NCBI RefSeq assembly: GCF_022376445.1 | Contig: NW_025954970.1 | Coordinates: 1 to 64,000 of the forward strand | DNA: 64,000 nt | Source: Fomitopsis serialis | Taxonomy: Eukaryota > Basidiomycota > Agaricomycetes > Polyporales > Fomitopsidaceae | Direction of reading: 5' to 3' | Shown: piece after piece, positions 1-11,356 of the stretch | Position numbering within the stretch: the stretch's first letter is position 1 | Layout: the number at the start of each line of letters is the position of its first letter | Program-made: the position numbers and the translations under genes | The notes under the pieces: generated by a model | Seen by the model: only the letters and a program-made list of their open reading frames with translations | What the model was told of the DNA's origin: nothing | Databases searched by the model: none

Positions 1-723
1 TTACCATCGGCTGAGCGCCTCGTGCCTCAGCCTGAGACGGCGGTCATCGGCGGCTTACCCGATTCGGCTGAGGCTGGCCTGAGCCACGGACACCGGTGTA
101 CATACCGAGTTCCCGAAGCTCTTTGTGTTCGACATAAATCCATTTGAAGTGCATGTCCAAGTGCGCACAATACTTGAAGTGACCCATTCTGATAGTCCCC
201 GTGGCAGTGGCCTGCCGGGCATCAAAACACTGAATTCATGGCCTCCATATTACGACGGTTTCCGTATGTCTAGCACAGCTATATGTCTCGTAAATGAATG
301 TTATATCCCTGATTTGCACTGGTACCAAAGTCGAACCAAAGCAAACATAGATAATTACCAAAACCTTGCCGAGAACTGACTCATTGGCTGCATGAAAGCA
401 TGAATAGCTTCCAGCACCGAGAACAGTTGCAAGTACCTAGAAGCTGTCATCTGCTACGTACGCTGAAATTTGACAAGAACAGAGCTCCGAGACCTGACAT
501 TCGGCAGGATCTGCAGTGAGAAACCTGAGTCCTGAGCATACCAAATGCGCCAAAACCAAAGACCAAATACCATCAATCACGCGCGGGAATTTTTGTACAG
601 AAATACCGTCATAGAAGAGTGTTGACAGCGTAGGATCTGGTCGCAGGACATGCTTCGGCCCAGTGAACGACCTCGGGCTTCGGCTCAAACTAAGTACTAT
701 GGGCCGTGTGACTTCCTCGCTTT

Positions 724-764
724 TTACGGAAGGCGGGCCAAATACCGCGTACATAACGCGTCGC
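724..764. promoter_or_regulatory. Shared near-palindromic upstream element, copy 1
   Basis: The core ACGCGTTRTGTACGCG, followed by a TTTGGCCYGCC-type tail, reads on the minus strand here. The same element is found on the plus strand at 36926-36964, 42430-42471 and 53205-53239. It lies about 330 bp upstream of A1. The other copies near A3 and A4 have the same orientation relative to their genes. Confidence 0.5.
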
Positions 765-926
765 CACCGTCGCGTCGGAGAGCACAGAGGGAACCAGCTG
801 CGTACAATTATAAGGAGACGCATTTACGCGCAAGCTTTCCCAATCGCGTGCTATTCCAAAGGGCTACAGCTTTCGATACCTATGTGGCGACTACACGGCC
901 CACGATGGAGGTAGAGTACAAGTCGT

Positions 927-978
927 CCGGCACTTTGCGAGTGGCGAGATAGCCGCCCAGACACAAAGGCCAGCCACG
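927..978 (+). promoter_or_regulatory. Superfamily promoter module, copy of gene A1
   Basis: In gene orientation the stretch contains GCGAGTGGCGAGATAGCCG, then CCCAGACACAAAGG and a CCACG end. It matches the opposite-strand stretches upstream of B1, B2, B3, A3, A4, C1 and C2. It ends about 110 bp before the A1 start codon. Confidence 0.55.
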
Positions 979-1089
979 CGTAGCTCCCTTCTGTCTTCGC
1001 ACAACGACTCCACTCAACATCCCTCCCTCAGGACGTTGCGTACTCCCATATTGTCTGCGATTGCTCCATCATACATTGTATCGATCATC

Positions 1090-1884
1090 ATGAATACCAA
1101 CTACCAGACTATCCGATCCGACGAGGCGGTCGTGAATGCCACTGCAATTTCGGGTATGGATGAACACGATGCGTTCATTCTGGAGTATGTCGATGAGGCA
1201 GACATCATGGCGCTCTCCCTTCTACCCCACCTGCTGCCGCCGAAGGCAGACGTACAATCCAGCCACTACGATCTCTCTGGGGCATCATCCACGAGTTCCC
1301 TGAGCACACAGACAAAGACAACCGAGGACAACGAAGGCCATTCAGTAAGCCAACCCGACGTAAACAGTTGTAATGGCATGTGTACTCACATGTGTTATGT
1401 TGCTTTGTTCTAGCTGGATGGCCGATACCCAGCTGAGGCATCGGTCGCCGGCCGGTACCCCGTAGCGTCACTCCCTATCTCATCGACGCAGCACTCAGAC
1501 GACGACGACGACTGGAGCGTAGCCCTAGGCACGTACGACTTCCTCGGCATCGAGTCTGCCAAGCATGCCACCACCCGCGTCAGAATCCCTTTGACGTATC
1601 TCGACCACTTCGCCGAGTGGAGAAGCGAGACAGAGGAGTTCGCTGAGATGTGGGACCTCCTGCGAGAGACGGAGCCCGTCGTCAACTCGCCGATCGCCAG
1701 TACGCTGGTCGAATATCCGCACGCCGAGGACGGTCCAGGTTTGTTGCTCGCAGCCGGCACATCGGATGAGGAAGGAAGAGGCTGCATGCCCGATGCGGTC
1801 TTGCTGCCGGAGGTACTGGACGAGATCATACCGGGTCTTCGCAGTGTGGGGGAGATGATGGGGGAAATGCGGATGACCGATTGA
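1090..1884 (+). CDS. Orphan two-exon protein A1 (family A, intact)
   Basis: Function unknown. Exon 1 (1090-1344, 85 codons) and exon 2 (1414-1884) join across a 69-nt GTAAG/CTAG intron in phase 0 to give 241 residues. Residues 43-65 carry the family A core, ILEYVDEADIMALSLLPHL. Exon 2 has an acidic run (DDDDDW), an aromatic and charged segment (DHFAEWRSETEEFAEMW), then PGLLL, and near the end LDEIIPGL. There is no signal peptide or membrane segment. The start was chosen because it lies just before the region shared with A3 and A4. Paralogues are at 35.8-36.4 kb (open), and 27.6-28.3 and 52.3-53.1 kb (damaged). A1 lies apart from the duplicated island and is open throughout, so it may be close to the parental copy. 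No known domain is recognised. Confidence 0.7.
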
Positions 1885-2493
1885 TGGAGTCGAATAACGG
1901 AGTTTTGACAAGTATTCACAGGGGCGTTCATATGGCTAGGTTGCTGAAGGAAGTTGCCAGCGAGGTGGCAATGGTTGTCGGGAGGCAAGATAAATTGTGG
2001 CTTCTTTACTTAGCGTGTGTCATCAATGTGTCTGGCTTGAAACTTTCCTGAAGCCTCTTGAGCGATGGCGTTGGAGACGGGTGGTGGGGCTGTAAGTCTG
2101 GTAACGAAGACAGATCTTGCGTGAGGACTCACTCGATGGCACGCACTGGCAGTTGATAGAGATAGAGTCACCAGAGATGTAGAACGGACTTGGGTCTTCC
2201 CTGCGTATTTTGGGGCAGAATTACGACCTCACGACAGCGCGGTCGAGTATTGCAGTTCTGTATGAACATGAAGGGTCACGTAGCCTCCCATGGCATCGCG
2301 ATGCACACATGGTCTTAATGTACACCCATACTGAGTCTGTCACCGGCCAGTGTGCGACTTGAGCCACATCAGCCTAAGCGCCCGACATAAGAGGGCTTGA
2401 ACTCGACCTGCGCCATCGTCTTTATCCTCTGCTATCTTCCTCGTCCCGCCACATATTCTTTGAAGATCCTAGATACCCTCACTTCAGCCACCC
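1885..2493. other. Intergenic, nothing recognised
   Basis: About 600 bases after gene A1 with frequent stops in all frames and no motif I can name. A CATAAG stretch near 2384 is a weak TATA-like candidate for the gene that may follow. Confidence 0.4.
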
Positions 2494-3866
2494 ATGCACA
2501 CGGTACACTCGCATTCACTCACCGAGTGCGACGTAGACGCAAACTCAGCGTACACGCAAGGGTCCGTGGTTCCGCGTTCAACAGGCAGCCTTGGCTACCA
2601 CAGCGTCGATCAAAGCTACTCCGAGCCAGGCATAGAGAGTCAGCGGTTCCGAGGGATGGTCGTGAGAGACAGTACAACTGTCCTCGACGCAGCCCAGGCG
2701 CGTCCACTTGATAATGGGACGCGACACGATGAACCGAGCCACAATACGCGACCAGGGGCAGACATCGATTCGCGACATCCCACTGTTGTCTTCGCCAAAC
2801 CGGCCGTCTTCGCAGCACCACGGCCAACGTACACCCCAGAGGTCGACAGGGCGAAGATAGCCGCCATCATTAACAACGACTGGGAAGTATGGCAAGGGGG
2901 GTACGTCTTGTGAGAGTGAAACCCATGACGGTCAAGACCAATTATCTCGTGAGTAATCAGCGCACGACCGTCACTTGCTTCACACTCACCTAGGTATGAA
3001 ACTACTTGCAGCTGCATGACGAGCAAAACGCTCCGGGACTACCGTCCATTCTGCTTCACGGCGACAGTGTCGAGGATCGATCTGCCATCTTCACCACAAA
3101 TCGCTCAGGAATTCAGGAAAACGGCCTACGTAGTGCAGATTGTGACATGGCCTGTGCGAGCACGTCCAGGAGGATCGCAGACGATGGCTCGGAACAGCGA
3201 TCCTTCGACATTCACAACGCAAGCCCAGATCCTGCGCGACCGAGAACAGGCTCCTCGTCCTCCAAAATGGCTTGCATCTCCGATCACGAATTGATCCACA
3301 CCATTCGTTACGTCGCACCAAGTAGGGACGAGAGGATCATTGACGCCGCTGCAGACCTACCATTGTCGAAGACGCACACCGGCCCCTTGCGAGAGTACGA
3401 CAGGCTCAACTTCACCTAATCCATCCCTCCGGCTGTCCAAGAGGGCAGCAGCGTGCTGCAAGTGGTGGTAGATGCCGATCGCCTGGACCAAAGCTGTGAT
3501 GCGGTAGACTCGGAGACCTCTCTTCCGTATTCAATGACGGCTGTTCGCTCTCGACGTCAACTCAGCTTGAAGACAGCCACAGATACAGATGCACGCGTTC
3601 TCCATTCTACCTTGTCGGCCTACGACGGGGTGTACGACTTGGAAGCACAACAACGGCTCCCGATACGGGACGCCTCTTGCGCGCGACCTCGCATTTACAC
3701 CGATCGTCCGAACTGTGGGCTAACCAGGAAACACCATGGTTGCGCTGCATTCGGGTCGCCGACAGAAGCTGTCCAGCGAGATCCGTCGAAGGGCAACAGG
3801 AGGCCGGAGGCGAGAGGAGGGTTCTATGGGTTGGCTGTCATGTTGGGCCTGGTGCAAAAATCGTAA
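2494..3866 (+). CDS. Possible multi-exon orphan gene, exons unresolved
   Basis: Three successive open stretches lie on the plus strand: 2494-2900, about 3012-3419 and 3453-3866. The first ends at a good donor (GTACGT at 2901), and candidate acceptors lie at 2994 and 3011. However, the frame reached by this donor closes at 3294, while the longer open frame needs a different phase, so I cannot assemble one clean protein. The predicted sequence is Ser, Thr and Asp rich without a recognisable domain, signal peptide or membrane segment. It could be a decayed gene, an orphan gene with an unrecognised intron, or noncoding sequence. The strand is inferred only from the density of open frame. Confidence 0.25.
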
Positions 3867-4417
3867 CGAACAGATCTACATAACCACGGGTTCAATTTTA
3901 AACCTCGCTTCAATATGTTTATTAATCTCACCTCTGCCTAGAACACTGAGCGTTTGCGTAACGGAGCAGCAGAGTCCTCAGGTCATTATCCGATGGACTG
4001 GGCCGTGTAAGGTTTTGACGTAGGCTGTCCGACGTTCAAGGCATAATACAACCCATGTCTGTCGTGGGCGCTGTAATGAAAGTGTGTACAACGTCCACGA
4101 CGGGGACGGCGGACACTGTGCGCGAAGCCATGAGACGAGCGAAAAGAGACGTTCGAACACAGAAGGCTGGAGCAACGAAGGAAACGTTATACACGACCGA
4201 TCGATTCATGGTTTCAACGGCTACTATGCTTACTTACAGTAAGTAAGTAAGTTAAGTTTAGACAATGACGCCCCTCTTGAACGCTTCATCACACAACAAC
4301 AAAATCCATTCGTTCATTAGTAAGTAACAAATATGCAGGATGAGAGATACAGATGCGTGCAAGTACGATACAGTATGACAGAGCGAGCAGAGCGGGATGG
4401 GAAACAAATCAGAAAGG
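3867..4417. other. 3' intergenic region with a short TAAG repeat
   Basis: This is the space between the possible plus-strand gene and the 3' end of CTR9. It contains a small palindromic microsatellite of TAAG units around 4230-4256. Nothing else is recognised. Confidence 0.4.
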
Positions 4418-7400
4418 TCACGACATATCTTCGTCTGAGTCCGATATGTACTCCCTACTTTTGCTAGAGCGAGGGCCCCGTCAGTGACTGCGCTGACACA
4501 AAAACGAACCACGGGAACGTACATCTGCTTTTTCCGAGGAGCGCCTGCGGGCTCATCTTCATCCTCGTCGTCCCGAACAACGCGTTTCTTCGATGGTCGC
4601 TGAGCAAGAGTCAGACATGCACCCCTCAGTACGACGAAGATAAGTCGTCACCTTCTTAGCAGGTTTTTCATCTTCGTCGCCGCTGAACAGAGCCGCATCC
4701 TCCCCGTCTTCCCCGCCAGCCGACTTCTTCAGCTTACCGGTCCGTCGCTTCTTGCGTGGTTCCGGAGCTAACCCTTCGTCACCGCTTCCAACTTCAGTCT
4801 TGACGCGCCGATTAGCTTTCTTCGCAGCTTTGCGTTCACGCTCTTCATCACTCTCCAATTTGATGTCCCGTGTCCATTCCAATGCCTGCTCACGCGCTTT
4901 CCGCCGTTCTTCTGCGAGTTGTTCCGCTTCGCGCTTGAGTTCTTCCACACGCGCACGCTGTTGTGGTTTCGTGAGCATACTGGTGAACGCCACTGAATTA
5001 AGGGGTTAACGTACCTCTAATGCTTCTTGCTGTTCCCTTTCTTGTTGACGCTTCTGCCGTGCAGCGTCAAGTTTTGCATGGGCCTCAGCTTCATGTTGTC
5101 GTTGGGTAGCCAGATGTTCATCGCATCGCCGGAGCATACTGTCTCCATACTTCCGCCGTTGATCGGCCATATCACGGCTGTAGGGTACCACTTGCGATTT
5201 GTCCGCGGCAAGAGACGCGAATAGCCTAGATTGAAGGACTTGAGAACACTTGCAATAGTAAGAAGCAAGAGGAGAACGTACTTCTGAGCGTGCGTTGCCT
5301 GCTGAATCGCCAGCTCGAGGTCCTTGAGGGAACGTTTCGTTGGCGCTATCGACAAAAGCATCTCTGCAGCCTTCTGTTGGATCATGGCGATGTTATAGAG
5401 GATCGCTTTGTCTGACGGATTCAGATGGTATGCCTGTGAGGTATGAGCACTCGATGACTTAGAGGCAAAAGGTGCAAAATTCCCACCTTCTGGGCATATT
5501 GCAGCGCGGTATTCATGACGGCAAATGACTGGTCGCGAGTCGCCTTGGCGTAGTACGACCTGCATAGGCACAACAGCACGGCAACGTTCTGACCGCTGTA
5601 ATATCGCCTTGACGCCGCTTCGTACTAATGCAAGGATTTGAGTTGGCAACGGCCTGCATAGCGATACAACCATGTACTCACGCTCTCAATGGCACGGTCA
5701 AACTCATCTCGCGCATAGTAACAGTGCCCCATGTTGATGTATACACTCCCGTCATTCAACGACTCTCGCACCTTCGCGAACACATCCAACGCCTCCCGAG
5801 CGTTTTGCAGCCGTTTCATGCCCTCATCGTGGGCAGGAGGACCGAGAGCACCGCCTAGGGTACCCAAAGCATCCTCTGCAATGATGATGGCCAGACCCTG
5901 CGCCGCTACTGCAAGCGTCGAGTCTTTGCTTAGCGCCTTCTGATAAAAGTCAGCTGCCCGCTGGAAGCTGCGTTTCCGCTCCTCGATGCCTTTCGGCGAG
6001 GGGTCACGGCTCTCTCGGGCCTGGTAGTACTGGATCCAGGCAGCTGCACAGAGTGAGTACAAGTCGTGCCTGTCGTGATCCTTGAGAGTGGCGAAGACGA
6101 ATTCCTTGGCTGGTTTCGGGAGGTTGGACTGGACGAGGAAGTATGTGTAGTATGCACGGAGGTTCAGGTTGTTGGGTTCTGAGGCGAGAGCTTGCTTGAG
6201 AAGGTCGTGGGCTTCGTTGTGCTTGTTGAGATCCGCCAGCATCTGCGCTTGTCGGATTTTCGCTGCACATTGTGCTTCAGGTAATGCAACTACGGCGCAG
6301 TCAAGCGACGTACCATCAACGTATTCTGGATGTCTATCCAGAAGTTTCTCATACGCATCCTTCGCCATGGATTCCTCGCCTTGCTCTTCGTACGTCCGCG
6401 CGAGGTTATACAGCGTCGTGGTTGACATGTCGTCAGCGGTCGCTGAGTCCAGCGTCGTTGCTTGAACGATGGCATTTTCGAACATTGACCGCGCAGACCC
6501 GAGGTTCCCATCAAGGTACTCGAGAACGGCGACGTTGTTGACAAGTTTAGAGTTCGGCTTGCTGGTGACCTCGCTTATCCGCAACGCCTCCTTCAGTGCT
6601 CGTTGCATACGTTCCAAATTGTCGTCCTGCCAAAGTCGCGCGATCTCGATGTGCATGTCTACATCCTCTGCAATCCTCCTTGACGACCGTCCCGTATGGT
6701 GTGGGTGATTGCCGTTCGTGGAATGCGTAAGAGAGTCCGGCAGGCCGAGGAGCTTGCTGACTTGGTCATACAGTTCTCGTGCCTTACCCTTCTCCGTGAC
6801 GCCGATTCCAGGAATAGGATTCGCGCGAAGTGAGGCAAGCATTACCATGGCCTCGACCGGACGCTGACGCGAACTTTGCGCCTGCTGAAGGAAGGAATCC
6901 AACGTGTTAATAGCGGCAGCCAGTTCATCTATTGGACTGACGTGAGACAATGACAAGTGTGTAAGATTTCACGGACCATCCTTGACTTGCATCTGCGTCA
7001 GACCAATGTTCGCAAGCATGTTGGCTGGCTGGCCTTTCAAGGCGAGTTTGTAGTGTTTCCTGGCATCAGCCTTGTTTCCCATTGAATGGGAAACACGGCC
7101 TGCTCGAATGTACCCATCTGTCAGAATGGCCTTGACGTCCGTGAACTGGATCGCACGCTCTGCTAGTTTCAATGCCTGCGAAGTATTGTCGTCGTACCTA
7201 CAGCGTTGGATGTATGCGTTTGCTTACCATCTTGTATTGCCCCTTTAGAAGGATCAATTCGCACAGCGCGTTGGCAGCAGCCGAGTTCCTCTGGTTAGCC
7301 TTGAAGGCCCTCTCGATGTAACGAGTGCCGGTAAGAAATGTCGTCTTCCGCTCTTCTTGTGTCTGAGTCTCGTCCTTACTCGCATTCAGAGCTTCCAGCC

Positions 7401-8424
7401 CGAGAAGAAGCGAAGCAGCGCCTCCGTTAGGATTCTATTTCCCACAAAGGTTCACTTCAATGCGCACTCAGACTATACGCGGATACTCACTACTTCTAAG
7501 CTTCGCTGCCAGGCTGCTTTAGCCTTCGCCTTGTAATCCATGGCCCATAGGCAGAGCCCAATACCAATGCGAGGATCCGGTTGGCAATTTGGACTTAGTC
7601 GAAGAACAGTCTGAAAGATCTTCAACGCCTGAGAATGCTCGCGTTGTGCATAGAGAATTTTTGCTTTCCCCAGGAGGGCGATGATGTTGTTCCCTTGGGG
7701 ATCTTGGCTCAATACGCTGTTGAATGATCGGAGTGCGTCGTCCAAGGCACGCGTCCCCATCTGCATGACACCTTACAGATACGCGTCAACGACCATCCAT
7801 CTGGAGCAGTACTTCCCGAACGCACCGCGTGTCAACATTGAGAGTGTACTGCCCAGCTTCCCTGATTCGGTGGCAATCCTCTCGCCCTGATTGAATATCT
7901 GCGCTGCGTCCCTGAAGTACTCTTCTCTCGGCTTCTCCGTCCTCATGTTGTCCTCGCCTAACAAGTTGTTGAACAAGTTGAGTTGTCAATCCACAACTGT
8001 GTATGGTTTGACATACGAGCGTCGTAAAGAATTAACTTAGGTGCTGAGCCGGCGCGTGCCATTTGAATATTTGCTAATAGGGAGAACAGTGGTGCGGAAG
8101 ATGCCTGCGCCCCGTTGGCATGGAGAGCTACGGATTAAATATGAATACAAATGCGTAGGACAGGACAAGTATACACGCACACTTCTTGCCTGCTTGAGCA
8201 ATCTGCTCTGCTGCACTCAAGTTCCCTTGACGCCAATATTCCACGGCAAGACGCGTCCATATTGACACCTTGCACTGTCCCTCTGTCAGCAGCTCCACGA
8301 GGTCTGAAGGATCTGGGTCCAGTTTGTCGAGTTCGATTGTTATAACTTCATGTTGGCCCAATTCGATGTCAATAGTACGCCCAGGTGCGGAAGGCGATGG
8401 TGAACGAGCCGGGTCGCCGTTCAT
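4418..8424 (-). CDS. CTR9: CTR9, TPR subunit of the PAF1 transcription elongation complex
   Basis: A nuclear scaffold subunit of PAF1C, which travels with RNA polymerase II and is needed for co-transcriptional histone marks. About ten exons are needed. The N-terminal motif is typical of CTR9 (EVITIELDKLDPDPSDLVE, then WTRLAVEYWRQGNLSAAEQI). Next come many TPR repeats, for example ALLGKAKILYAQREHSQALK, DPRIGIGLCLWAMDYKAKAK, YINMGHCYYARDEFDRAIE and YNIAMIQQKAAEM. A charged coiled-coil tail follows (EELKREAEQLAEERRKARE) with acidic and lysine-rich stretches, and the protein ends in REYISDSDEDMS before TGA at 4418. The last exon was recognised by this conserved ending. The start at 8424 fits the family. 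An apparent stop near 4995 is removed by a 57-nt intron whose acceptor is CCACAACAG. The gene is divergent from ADA2, another chromatin-linked transcription gene. No disruption is seen. Confidence 0.93.
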
Positions 8425-8901
8425 TTCGAGCAGCCACCAAAAGCAAGAGCTTCAAGTCAGGGTACGGCGCAATGTTCAGTGGGTCTTCGAATGTCCAGGA
8501 GGTCGCAGGAGAGGTAGGCAACGACGATGTAGGCGAGCTGGTCAAGAGTTGGTGGCGAGGACCACAGGGCGCGCTTAATGAGCGCGTCACGAGCCACATC
8601 GGGGGGTTTCCCAAGATGAGCTCAAATTTGGGCATAACGTGAGAAATGCATGTTTGTTCAACTTTGGCAGTCGTCGTCGCCCGCCCGCCACCTCGCCGCC
8701 GCCGACGTCGCCGACGACGACGAACGAACTCTGTTTCCCGGATTCCGTGCTCTAGTCGCCTGCATCATCTTTGAGGTCTGACTGGGCCTGGCAAGCACCG
8801 ACTACACCACCAAACCCGATCGGTGCGCTCTCCGCCGACTCTCGAGGTTACCGACGCTTGAGACGTTCCACGGCCGCGATTCCGCCTGGATCTTGTAGGA
8901 T
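8425..8901. promoter_or_regulatory. Divergent promoter region between CTR9 and ADA2
   Basis: About 480 bases separate the two opposite start codons. The centre (about 8660-8725) is very rich in CGCCG and CGACG triplets. No clear TATA box is seen. Both genes act in RNA polymerase II transcription, so shared regulation is plausible but inferred. Confidence 0.5.
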
Positions 8902-11198
8902 ATGACTGTGACGCATCGTAAGAGACAATATCAGCCTGAAGAGATCCAGAGTATGTGTTTCTCTTTCATCCACGTCGTCGTACAGAACAACCATCTGGTT
9001 CTCACGCACTCTCTTACGTAAATTCACCCCCAGCTGTGAATGAGCCTGGTCTTCAAATTGAATGTGACGGCTGCGCTCGCGACCTCACTCATTCCATTCG
9101 CATAAAGTGCGCAGACCCCGTATGTGAAGTCGGGGATGGCGTCGACATCTGCCCGGCCTGCTTTTGTAGCGGCAAAGAATTCGCGCAACACAAACGGTGG
9201 CATGCGTACCGGGTGGTGGTAAGCACGCTCGATCGACCTAATCTCAATGTGGCCGGTGACAATCGTCTCTAGGAACTGCATTCTTACCCGATATTTTCCG
9301 AAGATTGGGGAGCAGATGAGTGAGTATTATTCTCGACCATTATGGCACGCCCTGAGCTAACAATAACTGCCCGAAGGGAGCTCTTGCTGTTGGAAGGCAT
9401 CGCATTGCAAGGTCTTGGCAACTGGCAAGCAATAGCCGAACATGTGGGCACGAGGACGAAGGAAGAAGTGCAAGAACACTATCAATCCGTCTATATAGAC
9501 TCGCCCGATTGGCCACTTCCTGTGCGCGTCTTTCTCCTTCGTCATACACCAGCATCCTCATCCCCCCTTATAGCGCATGGACCGCCACTTCGACGTCGAC
9601 CCCGCCGACTTCCAGGAGCGCAAACGGCGCAGAATCTCGACCATGAACACCAACCCCCCGCCCGCCCCCAAGATCGCTCCGACGTCCGCCCCCAGCGTCC
9701 ACGAAGTCGCCACATTCTTGCCTGGTCGACTCGAGTTTGAGCACGAGCTCGACAACGAAGCCGAAGACCTTGTGAAGGATCTCGAGTTCGGTATATGCCT
9801 GCAGTGGGGCGGGGATCAGATACCGGAGGACGAGAACGACCTCGACGTCAGGGCTCGAGCTCGATGGGAGGAAGAGCAGAAGGCCAAAGACACACCTGCC
9901 GGCAAGTACCTGCCCAACGGGTTGATGAATGGCCTCTTGAACGGCCACCACGCCAACGGCAGCAGCCCATCGCGGGGATCTCGAGGCCGGTCAGAGGACA
10001 CGTCGAAGGCGGACGGCAACACGGAGGAGGGCGAGGGGGAAGAACAGACTCAGCCACCACCAATCGAGACACCTGACTCCATCGCCTTCAAGCTGTCGCT
10101 CATTGAGTCGTACAACCAGCGCATCGACAAGCGACTCGAGAACAAGTCATTCATGTATGACCGGGGACTGCTCAGCTACAAGCAGATGCAGGCGGCAGAG
10201 AAGAAGCGTCCAAAGGAGGAGAAAGACATCGTTCACCGATTGCGTCCATTCGCCCGGCTGCAGACCGCGCAAGATTTTGAGGACTTCTGCGCAGACATTC
10301 TCTGTAGGTGGCCTGCAAACTTTGGCGTCCTATGTTTGACTGATCCCCATGTTTGTAGATGAGTCTCTGCTGAGGAAGCGCATTGCCGAGCTGCAACACT
10401 ACCGCAGAATGGGACTGACAACCGTCGCGGACATCGACAAGTACGAAGCGGACCTTGCGAAGAGGGTACGTGTCGCGCGGTTTCTATCGTCACCGCCACT
10501 GATCCCGCGGACAGACTCAGGCGAAGACGAGTCTCTCTCGGGATTATTACCCGGAGCGTCTGCCCCACCTACGTCCCGGCGGGCGCCAGTCATCTGTTTC
10601 CGATGCGCGCACGGACCGTGGGAAGAGCCACGAGCGCGAGTCCACACCCAACAAGCCAGGCGCATCGGCCCAGGGCACGTCCGGCACCGGTCCTCCAGGG
10701 CGGAAGATGCGTATGTCCCTCTCTCTCAGCTGTTGGCCGGAATTCATTCTGACCGACCTCGCCTTCTTTTCAGCTGCCCCTCTCAACCTCGCGAACAGCC
10801 CCCTCTTGCACCTGCTCACACCAGAAGAGCAGACGCTCTGCTCACAACTCCGCATATTTCCGAAGCCCTACCTCGTCATCAAGGAAACCCTGGTCCGCGA
10901 GTACGCACGGCGCGGAGGGAAGCTGCGTCGGCGAGAGGCACGCGACCTTGTCAAGATCGACGTCAACAAGACGAGTCGCGTCTGGGACTTCCTCGTCCAG
11001 GCAGGTTTCCTGCGCGTTGGTCCTGTCGACCCCGGACCGTCCGCTCATGGACAGGACACCACTCGCCCATCGGCGACGCCGTCTCTTAGTGCTTCGCCGA
11101 GCAAGGAATCGCAGATGCGACTTTCGCCCAGGCCGCCGCCGTTCACGACTACGCCTCTTGGTTCTTTCTCGTCTCTGGCTGGTCCATCGGGCAGTTGA
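8902..11198 (+). CDS. ADA2: ADA2, adaptor subunit of SAGA/ADA histone acetyltransferase complexes
   Basis: A nuclear coactivator that binds and stimulates the Gcn5 acetyltransferase. In order it has a ZZ zinc finger ([24 protein letters not shown], then HKRWHAY), a SANT/Myb domain ([28 protein letters not shown]), the ADA2 region starting [19 protein letters not shown] with DFCADIL, and a C-terminal SWIRM domain ([31 protein letters not shown]). Exon 1 is 8902-8950 and exon 2 is 9034-9218. Exon 3 is 9273-9319, and exon 4 starts at 9377 after an acceptor GAAG; that choice keeps the frame and restores the conserved DEELLLLEG. The middle has low-complexity Gly, Ser and Asn rich linkers. The stop is at 11198. 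All signatures are present and the frame is open after splicing. Confidence 0.93.
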
Positions 11199-11356
11199 GC
11201 GCAGGTCTCTCTGAAAATCATTGTTGTACTCTCATAGCTGTATTTGTGCGCCTCCGTATACCCAACCCTGCATCTGTACTTTACTACCATTGCAATGCAT
11301 TAGAGTGTCCGTTGATTTACTCTTGTGGGCGTGGGTTTGGCTTGAGATTCGTCGGA
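11199..11356. other. Short convergent 3' spacer
   Basis: The 3' ends of ADA2 (plus) and the cysteine synthase gene (minus) face each other across about 160 bases. No feature is seen apart from possible polyadenylation sequence. Confidence 0.5.

Larger units (their letters stand above)
1..1089. other. Upstream region of orphan gene A1; no gene recognised
   Basis: No convincing coding exon is seen on either strand. The last 370 bases hold two sequence elements that recur upstream of other orphan genes in the window (724-764 and 927-978), so this is probably the promoter region of the gene starting at 1090. Confidence 0.5.

Noticed and set aside
4985..5015. Very short 22-nt intron or stop codon in CTR9
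   Set aside because: A normal 57-nt intron ending CCACAACAG joins EALE to RARVEELKREAE in frame.
9300..9380. Apparent frameshift in ADA2 at the exon 3 donor
   Set aside because: Choosing the acceptor GAAG at 9376 restores the frame and the conserved DEELLLLEG, so no error or mutation is needed.
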